From Buxus sempervirens (taxonomy: Eukaryota > Streptophyta > Magnoliopsida > Buxales > Buxaceae), in assembly GCA_947561395.2 (NCBI GenBank), contig OX387183.1, positions 28,694,853 to 28,758,852 on the forward strand: a stretch of 64,000 nt of DNA, read 5' to 3'. The stretch's first letter is position 1. Each line of letters starts with the position of its first letter. Position numbers and translations under genes: made by a program. Under the pieces are notes generated by a model. The model made no database searches. It was not told the DNA's origin and saw only the letters and a list, made by a program, of their open reading frames with translations. Shown here piece after piece: positions 55,900-64,000 of this stretch.

Positions 55900-56450
55900 A
55901 TTTTCCTTTTTTTGTTGTAAATTTGCACTCAACGAATGAAACAGAACATGATTTGTCGGATTAGGGCGTTCTCGCGTGCTCTTTGAGGGTTTTGATTTCT
56001 GAAACAAATTCGTTTGCGTCGGAGGTATGTTTCTAGATCTCTTTCATAAGTTTCATCTTGTTTGAAGATTTGACAGATCTATTTACGAGTTTGCACATTT
56101 GATTTGTGGAATCGTTATGTAGTATTCAATATTGTGGATCTGATTTCTAGATCTATTGTTCTTTCCTTGTATGTAGAATTCAACTATTCCTTCAAGTTCT
56201 TACGCTCCATGACTCTTTAATACTCAAATTTGATGCTTGTTTGTCCGGATTCCATTAGTTATCATAATTTTTGCCAATGGTTTTTATGGCCCTGAAGTCT
56301 GAACCTTCTTTTTCTGAATAAGTTTTGGACATTTGTTTCTTTAATTGTGCGATTTAGTTCCATGAGTGCTGTTCGTCTCATTGCATTATGTTGGAATCCG
56401 ATATCTTGGTTCTTGTCACAATTAAGTCATATTTTAACCTTCTATATATG
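55900..56450 (+). other. Possible captured 5'-UTR and intron inside the CACTA element
   Basis: A 5'-UTR-like segment ends at CGGAG|GTATGT near 56022, followed by a T-rich intron-like stretch. It could be the 5' end of the LUC7-like donor gene, but this is inference only. Confidence 0.35.
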
Positions 56451-56642
56451 CAATAACCAGCAAAGTGACGAGAAAACAAATTTGAGATATAACAAGTAAT
56501 TAGTTGCCAGCAAGCATATTTATTTTATCAATCATAACCAAACAGTACATTACAAAATTCAGATTAACAGGAAAGGGGGCAAACCAAGGTTTCAGCCCCA
56601 CTCAAGTGTTTCCATCCTGGCACTAACAACCCAAGGTTTCAT

Positions 56643-56929
56643 TTAGTTTTCAGTTTCACCTGCCAACAAACAGTTCTCCTTGAGTGGCTGCAGTGCTGTC
56701 CTTGATTCCCCAACTTCCTGCTGCTCCTGTCATTTATCAAACAACAATATTAGCATATACATAGCAGTAAACCTTTCTCATTGAGATTCTAAACAAGAGG
56801 AGCTAAAAGAATATTATAGCTGTAAAAGCTTCTGAAATCAAATATACAGGACCGATGGTAATGATTATATCATCAATATTCATTTTGCTGGTGGTAACAA
56901 AAGCCTCACTGGTTGCATCACAAGAGATC
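56643..56929 (-). pseudogene. Captured 3' exons of an unidentified gene
   Basis: On the minus strand, exon 56929-56848 (82 nt) has a TTTTTCAG acceptor and a CCT|GTATAT donor and encodes ISCDATSEAFVTTSK...IITIGP. Exon 56726-56643 has an ACAG acceptor and encodes EQQEVGESRTALQPL... to a TAA. Phases match across the intron. I do not recognise the protein. It lies inside the CACTA element and opposite to the LUC7 fragment. Confidence 0.55.
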
Positions 56930-58345
56930 CTGAAAAACCAGTTCCAGTGAGCATCAATCGTGGGATGCATATCTCAAAGGTTAGAATGATTTGTATCAGC
57001 GCTTAAAAGGATGTGGTCCCTTACACTGCCATTGACAATACAATCATAGCATGAGCAATAACAACCTTTGTTGGATGGAAACAAACATTTTCTGATGGAA
57101 CTTCTCTATCCACGGCAGAGCACATAAACAACAAAAGGAAAATACGGCAAAGGAAAAGGCCAATGAACAACAAAAGCAAAAACAAAAAACTATAAATGCT
57201 ACCTTCCCTTGATAAGGAAATCTCAGTAAAGAAACCTTAATTACTTTACAATTAGAGCCAAGCCATCTTACAATTTTTTAAGCAGACAATGCTCATCATA
57301 AAGAGATTACTGGAAAGTATGGTCTATGATGAGGAGAATATTAGTATTTTGCCCATCATAATGACACAAAGTTAGACGTCCCAACATATCATTTAGACTG
57401 ATACCCTAAAATAAAAACAAATAAAGACAGAAAATATGACCAGCTATCGTTGGATTCATTTTTTTTCACATGTCATTTGTCATTTTCTAGGGTTATGTAA
57501 AGTTTCTCATGCTTCCGAGTTATACATTAATGGCATTCATTATTCCCCCTTAAACTTTTCTTTTAACATCTTCCTTAGCTGCCTTACTACTTGTTGAATG
57601 TTCTCCAAGTTACATTATTATTACTGGTGGAGATTTTTTGGATGTTCTCCAAGTAACATTATTATTATTTTTAATCATTACATTTATTGATAAAATACAG
57701 ATATATTAAATTGCTGATAATTGATTAAATTTTTAGTAGTTTACTTTAAGCCTAGTGATCAGTGCTTTCAATTCAATGGTTAAGCCAACCTGGTCTACTT
57801 GTCATAGACAGTTCCATCTTGACTTTCGAGTTTATAAGGTCTGAATACTAACATAACCTTTCCCATGCTTTGTGCCTGAATTGAAACCTATCATTTCCTA
57901 TGCTCTGTCTCTCTCTGTTATTGTGTAAAATTAATTGATATTTAGAGATACCACTAGCAATCTGTTTTCCTGGGTTTGTGATTAAGGACAGGAATCCGCA
58001 AATATTTGCCTATTTCCTTCCTCCATGTTACTTTAAGAATCTTGAAGGCCCTCAAGCTTTAATTGTTCCAGATTTCTAAAGCTGAGGAGACATAATTGAG
58101 GTAGGAATTATTTTCCTCGCCGATCATTCAATATATCAGACTAGGGAGTTCAGTTTCAATCCAAGGAATGTGAGTTTCACACAATGAAGGGAAGTGGCCT
58201 TGTATCTGGTTCGTTGTGCATAGTGAGTTCAACTTCTTGCAGTTCTTTTTACATGTTGTCTCTGTTTAGTGAAACTCCTCTGTTTGATGGCATATTTTGT
58301 GTTTATGCGTGTCAGTTCTCATCAAATTTATCATTCTTTATACAG

Positions 58346-58803
58346 ACTGATCAGAAGTTACGAGTCTGACATTTGTGGAGCATTCTTGAGTGTCTATGAC
58401 AGGTAAAATTGTGGTTTAAATTCCTGTTACGTATTGTTCTTTAGATTCTCTGAGGGTGACAAAAGACTAGTATTTGAACTTTCAAGTACTTCAGCTTTTG
58501 ACCTGGCGATTATACCTCCTTGTCACCAGCAGGCTTTTGGGCCCAGTTTTACGAGGATAACTTTTGCAGCTAAAGAATGTGTGTCTTTTCCATTTTTTGC
58601 TTGTAGATCATATTTCTGTTCACTAGAAATTCATGGGGAAGATTTATGTTTATTACTGTTCTAACATAAATTTACAGCCTTATAGTGAATTTGCTGTTTA
58701 CATTTTCTATGTGATCTGCAGTGACCGTTGTTTAGCTGATCATTTTGGAGGAAAGCTTCATTTGGGGTATATGCAGATCCGCGAGAAATTGGCAGAGCTT
58801 CAA
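58346..58803 (+). pseudogene. Captured LUC7-like splicing factor exons
   Basis: Exon 58346-58402 (TACAG|ACTGATCAG... GACAG|GTAAAA) encodes TDQKLRV then, after a 2-base loss, the second zinc-finger start CGAFLSVYD in the next frame. Exon 58722-58803 (CTGCAG|T...CAA|GTATTG) encodes SDRCLADHFGGKLHLGYMQI and REKLAELQ. This is the conserved LUC7 C-terminal zinc-finger region; LUC7 is a U1 snRNP protein. The gene fragment kept its introns, so capture was at DNA level. The usual SDRR is SDRC, a C-to-T change. Confidence 0.82.
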
Positions 58804-59264
58804 GTATTGTGATCAAATTGTGCTTAATGGGTGAACATCTTTTTTCAATTTGGGGAAATTTTTTTTTTTTGTCTTTGTGATGTAAAAAGTGGGTCTTTTG
58901 AAAGTAAGCTCTTAGGGGTATGGTGATAAACTCATTGAAGCTTCCTCCTCTTTGTTTAGGATTTATTACAGTATGTATGCTCATTCTAGCAAATTGTATA
59001 TATCTTATTGCAACTTATTAGAAATTTTCTTTTAAACTTTTTCATGGCATTCTATTGTGGTTGATTTTTTGTTTAAACTGCTATGGTTTTGAGCTTCTTT
59101 TAACATGGTACTCTGAACATGTTTATTCAGGTGCTGCTATAATGTTTCCCATTCTTCCATAGAGACCATCCGACCAGGGCCCGACCAAATGCATGGAGTT
59201 GAATTGACGCGGGGTGGGGGTGGGGGGTGAATGAAGGTGAATTAATTTTTTTTAAATTAATATA

Positions 59265-59545
59265 CTTTTAGCGGCACTTTGATGGTTGCCGCTAAAGCCT
59301 TCAAGTGCTGATAAATTTTATTACGACACTTTAAAAAAATGCCATAATAGTTTACATTTTTACGGCATTTTTAAATGTCGTAAAAAGTCACTCTATAGCG
59401 GCATATTCCAAAGTGTCGTTATAAGTTGTCGCTATAACATAATGCAATACCACTTAAAATAGCACTTTATCAAAATGCCGTTATATGTTATTACGGCATT
59501 TTTTCATATTATGAGGGCACTTTTGAAGTGCCGTAATAAAAAGAC
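59265..59545. repeat. Right subterminal repeats of the CACTA element
   Basis: Same motifs as the left array, in both orientations (for example TTACGGCATTTTTTC, AAATGCCGTTATA). Confidence 0.85.
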
Positions 59546-59947
59546 TTTTTTTTGTAGTGAATAAAAATCCACAATGAGATAACTATATATTGGAATACGC
59601 TAAAAATTTAAAACATCTTCATTACATCAATTTTAAAGTGCTGAAAACTTTATACATCAAATCTGAATTTAAAAGGTAATTTAACTACTCTCAACTCTCT
59701 ATTAAAATCCTAAAGAGAAACTCCTAAAGAATTTATCCAACAAAGTACAAATGGGAACTTAGAAAGCTATAATATGTTCTTCTAAACCTTTTGTTGTACC
59801 CTTGGTATTGTCTACCCCAATAATTATGTCATCTCCAAGAGTTCCTGAAAACAAAACATTGAAAACCAATGAGTAATAACGTGCATGAAGAAAACAATCC
59901 ATATGTTTTGAAAGTCCTTTCATGAGATATAAATAATAAATCCAAAT

Positions 59948-62312
59948 TGTCACGCCTTCGAAACCTATACATATAATATCCCTATAATTATAATAATCAA
60001 TAAATATTAAGGGTAATGGGTAATAGGGATCTAGGACGTAACTGCAGTTTTCATACACCCCGATGTGAAAACCCAAGCAATAACCCAATCTCAAGTGCTT
60101 AATGTATAAAACATCTGCATAAATAAAATTCCAAAAAAAAAAAAAATTTAAATACCAAGATCTTGCACATATAAGACAACTAAAAATTCATATGTATTAA
60201 TTAAATTAATATCAGAGTATGCATGTAAAATAACCTATTCAATAATAAAAACTTCAATAATAAGGTAATGACAAAAGTAATCCCTACACTATTGAATTCA
60301 AACATCAAGTAAATCCTTAAATAAAAGACAACTCTAAGTAGACTACGTCGACGTCCAAGCACGCCGAATCATGTCCACATCCTACACATCTTCTTGCTCC
60401 TTATAAGCTGCATCGTACACACTTGTAAAATGGTAGGGAGTGAGCAAAATTTGCCCAGTAGATATCATCCTACAGTTCAAGTCCCAAAAAGAACTTCAAC
60501 TTATAGAATTACACCCATAGAGCAATAATAATAAATATAGCATGATGAACAAAGAATTAAAAGAAATAATAAAATACATGTGATATGGAAACCCCTAATA
60601 TTTCTATACATGATCTAACATGCATGATTTTCCTAATAAAATTCTACTTGAAAGAAACGCTCAAAATACGCAAAATCATGCTTAACCAAGCATGCAATGA
60701 ATGCAGTGAAAGTGTGTGTAACCTTTAGAGATATTTATCTTCACCTCATGAATTACCTTCAAGTTGCAATTTATAAGGAACTTCTCCCTTGCTCCCTTAT
60801 AATTGTTGTGTAATGCATTATGAAATTATCTAGATACCTCCGAACCGACACACATTCCAACTATAGACATCTCATTCTTGGCAATCTGATGTACTCTACG
60901 TGTATATCATTGTTCTACGAGCTTTCAACTGATTGGAGCACTATGCCGAGCCGCTATTTGTGGAAAGGAGAAAATCCCAAGATGCCCACAACATTTTTAT
61001 AAAGTCTGGCTCTAAACAATGAGAAGGTATCAATCCTATAATGCCTTTCGGAAATTTTACATCACATTGGTAATCCCAACTTACAAGCTAGATATTGCAC
61101 TCTTGGAAAAGTCCTCACTGTGAATGTAAGGTTATGAACAGGGACTTTTGGTGATTTTGGTAGACCCTCACACCTCACCCGTTCCAAAACAGTGTCAAAT
61201 ATGCAATATTAATGCATGGGAGTGCAAACAAAATATATATGCAGATCTAATCCTAGGTCACGCATGGTTTTCATCAACAACCATACACATGCTCACATTC
61301 TCTTTCTTTCTTTTTCCTCTTTCACTCTTATGACTGTATCACAATGACTACAATGATCTATCGCTAGATCCTTATCAATTTCTTTATCTTGTAGTAAGCT
61401 CACTCAAGGCTACTTAATCCATCGAACAAACCCTTCTATTTCTCTTTTGTTAGTTTTAGAATCCCAACACTCATCTTTTGTTTCTTGCTAAGTCTTCTCT
61501 CTCCTCCAAAAAATAGAACCCAACGATTATCTCTTTCCCGAAATTTCAAGAATCAACTATAGATAATGCTATAACCACAACATTCAATTTTGCGATAACC
61601 ACATAAATTTCAAATCTCAAAACCAGTAATGGTATCACCGTGCAATAATCTTCTGTTAAAACTTTTGGCCACAACTATCCTTTAGATTTACAATTATTAA
61701 ATTCTAATTGTTTTATCAAATTCATAGGATAGATATATGCTCCAACAATCTCAAGAACTAATAAATGATAGTCTCAAAAGTGAATTAAAAGACAACAAGA
61801 ACATCGATTTCAACAAATCATAGAATAATCCAACAACTAAACAACAAAATTTTAAATCAAGAAAGAATAGATTTTCAGATTCATGAGTCCATACAATAAA
61901 CAATAAAAACCATAGATGCATTCTAGTAACCTGAAATCCTTGTTGGGAAAAAAAACTATAGATCAACCTACCTTGATTTGCAATAATCCCTTGAACAAAG
62001 AACCCTTCTTGCTTTGATTGCCAAAACCTTTTTCTCTAAATCGCCACACCTTAAGGTTTGCTCCCCAAAAATAGCTACACATCCAACTCTAGAAATTTTG
62101 AATGAAAAGTCTTAATTTAGGTCTAGAGTTAGTATTATAGTAGGACACTAACTAACTTAATTACTAATTTACCCCCAAATTGTAGAGAAGATGGGTTAGG
62201 TTCATCCTTTTTATTTTATTGAAATAGGCTAACCTCACTTATCTCTCTTAATTATTATTTATTTTATTATTAATTTACTACTTTACCCTTTTAAAAATTT
62301 TAAGGTGTTACA
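59948..62312 (-). repeat. Second solo LTR, 2,365 bp
   Basis: Plus-strand ends TGTCACGCC...GGTGTTACA, flanked by CAAAT (59943-59947, 62313-62317). Different family from the solo LTR at 36922 (sequence not alignable beyond the ends) but similar in size. Minus orientation is likely: a 5'-UTR-like sequence lies at 62100-61970 on that strand. No internal domain. Confidence 0.88.
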
Positions 62313-62639
62313 CAAATTTCCAACAACTAAAACATAACTTAAAATCACAATTCCTCAAGTTCTTCATATAAGACCAATAATTATTACTTACATAATACAA
62401 ACAACAAACCATACAATTATGACATGATAGGACTAGTGAAATAAGACCTTTTTGAGAAGTTAAGATCCATACCAATCGCCACGTCATGTTGTATGTTGGC
62501 CGAAATACACGAACTACAACATAGAGGAGTACCCAAACCACATATAGTTTGGCAAGTATAATCTAATCAAACTGCAAAAATATCATAAGAAAGAATTTTT
62601 CACCGAGATGTACTGCTAGAAAGCGGATTTCTTTAGTTT

Positions 62640-62985
62640 AACCAGATACAGGAAGATTTCACCAAGATACATGGTGGAAATGTATAAATGGACACGAGGT
62701 TAACTAAACAAAGAATGACTCATTTCACTATCTAGCTAAAACTGTGGATACATAATGAGCTAAGCTTGCTAGACGCAAAACAAACAAAGTCCATAATATA
62801 TATTCAAAATAATCAAAAGTTATAATAATATAAAATCACTCCAAGATACATAAAGGAAGCCAAAGTTCATCCAAAGATACATAAGAGAGTAAAATCTTCA
62901 ATCTAAGCTACATAGAGAGATATCCAATTTACCTTACGATACATAATGGTATAGAAAACCCACAAGATATAAGTGGAAGCCCAAA
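62640..62985. repeat. GATACAT repeats in LTR B
   Basis: At least seven degenerate copies of (A/C)GATACAT(A/G)(A/G)...GG/GAG, 30-60 bp apart. They occupy the same LTR position as the TACTCAGGGTTT repeats of the solo LTR at 36922 but differ in sequence. Confidence 0.7.
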
Positions 62986-64000
62986 ATATACCATTCCATC
63001 AAAATAAAACCACCGTTACTTTAGAAATATTATAATCTTATAAACCATGAATTTCTAATCAAATACCCAAAACCTGTTGTACATTTGTTTAAATAATTTT
63101 AGAAATGAAATCACGTTTAAAATCATCTTAGAAAACTGTAGAAAAAAAGAAGAAGCAAGAAAATCCCTTTTAAAACTACAATCCATTATTCTAGTCTAAA
63201 ACCTCCCATTCCACCAAAACATACCCAAAATCTTCAATCAATTGCATAAAATTATTTGGTCAGTGAAAAAATCTTTAAAACACCTGAATTTTGTTGAGGC
63301 ATGAGTTGGATTTGCAAAAAAATCCATTTAGAGTTGAAAACTAGGTCAAAATATCAAAATTTGGGAAATCTATGTTTTGGCACTCGAGCTAGGGTTGAGC
63401 GGACCTTGGGCCTCCAATCAAAATAAGAACAATAGTCTCACGCTTGAGCGGATGTCGAATAGAGGTTGGACATTGGATTTTGAGTCTCAGGTTCAACATA
63501 AATTAATCAATCCCTTGAATGGTCGCTAGAGTGAATGGTCATTTGGTCACTATTGGTCTTCGTGCTTGAAGTGATGCTTGAGCAAAGCTCATATGTCAAG
63601 GCCAACTTGGAAATTTTATGTATTTTTTGTAAACTTTGATTTCCTCTCTTGTTAATTAATAAACCATGTTAAAATCTCTTCTAAAACCTTCAAAAACATG
63701 TATTAGAACCTTCAAAAACATTCAAGAATGAATTAATACTTTCGCATTAAAAATCAAGCCATGAATCATCAATTATAACCATAAAAAACCCATAGAAACC
63801 TCCGTTAAACATACTCAAAACTAAACCAAATTCTGAGAAAATTACTTGGAATAAGTGATTAACTAGATTGTAAAGATATGGATAGGAGAAGAAGAGGAAG
63901 ATCAAGTTTAAATTTTTTCTAAGGAGGTGAAGAATGGGATTATATAATCAAGTAAGTATATTTGAGCTTTTATTTGACTTTTAATTGGTGAAGGGGCATG

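Larger units (their letters stand above)
55368..59559 (+). mobile_element. Non-autonomous CACTA transposon, 4,192 bp, carrying host gene fragments
   Basis: Terminal CACTACAAAAAAAA...TTTTTTTTGTAGTG with the 3-bp duplication AAT (55365-55367, 59560-59562). Both ends have subterminal arrays of TTACGGCA(T/C)TT and its complement (left 55420-55690, right 59265-59545). No CACTA transposase is present. The interior holds captured exons on both strands, see separate entries. Confidence 0.93.
55290..64000 (-). repeat. LTR B (minus orientation), split by a CACTA element and a solo LTR, running off the window
   Basis: The plus-strand start TGTAGTGCTCTGGATCTGG aligns with TGTAACGCCCCGGATCCGAG of the solo LTR at 36922, with CpG-type decay. 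Its parts are 55290-55367, 59560-59947 and 62313-64000. Removing the two insertions and one copy of each TSD leaves about 2.15 kb; the expected full length is about 2.4 kb. A GATACATAAGAGAG-type repeat block (62640-62980), CGAGCTAGGGTTGAGCGG-type motifs (63380-63600) and TATATAA (63940) follow the same order as in the solo LTR. Whether an internal region follows is not visible. Confidence 0.6.

Noticed and set aside
60820-61333. Short plus-strand ORFs
   Set aside because: They lie inside the second solo LTR and have no family resemblance.

Overview
The window looks like an intergenic, transposon-rich stretch of a flowering-plant (eudicot-type) nuclear chromosome. I base this on plant-specific families (Tat/Ogre-like Ty3/gypsy, FAR1-related MULE transposase, ULP1-type transposon protease, CACTA, hAT, Helitron, Ty1/copia), AT-rich DNA, TATAAATA core promoters and GT-AG introns. 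I see no intact host gene, no rRNA or tRNA gene and no CRISPR array. The species cannot be named from this sequence.

Layout. 1-7287 is the 5' half of a Tat-type retrotransposon on the minus strand (5' LTR 5487-7287, PBS, long leader with a minisatellite, gag-pro running off the left edge). 7952-10130 plus 31104-31693 is a decayed FAR1/MULE-transposase gene, split by a second and complete copy of the same retrotransposon family. That copy spans 10131-31103 (20,973 bp, 1.8-kb LTRs, 5-bp target duplication GGTAT). Read on its own (minus) strand, its order is LTR, PBS, leader with minisatellite, gag-pro, RT, RNase H plus aRNH, integrase, a 7.6-kb 3' region, PPT, LTR. The 3' region holds two extra genes on the opposite strand. 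aORF1 is plant-mobile-domain-like with six coding exons. aORF2 is DUF7745-like with two exons.

33130-35110 is a 22-bp/88-bp satellite folded into a large inverted repeat. 35372-39960 is a minus-strand ULP1-type cysteine protease gene, broken by a 2,389-bp solo LTR (36922-39310, TSD TCTAA). 40-49 kb is mostly unassigned, with a 230-bp duplication, a 19-bp perfect hairpin and a Ty1/copia remnant (45.3-46.2 kb). 49063-49401 is a hAT-type MITE with an 8-bp TSD. 51021-52586 is a probable non-autonomous Helitron.

54156-64000 is a nested LTR stack. One LTR fragment is cut by a second LTR of the opposite orientation. That second LTR contains a 4,192-bp CACTA element (55368-59559) and a 2,365-bp solo LTR (59948-62312). 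The CACTA carries captured exons of a LUC7-like splicing factor gene and of an unidentified gene.

The most interesting signal is in the Tat family. A degenerate array of CCCGTA...TACGGG half-palindromes occurs in the U3 of every LTR, in the leader, and directly upstream of both antisense genes. It looks like one promoter-type module reused for transcription in both directions. The antisense genes keep short introns, which fits their orientation: genomic RNA carries these introns in reverse and cannot splice them out.
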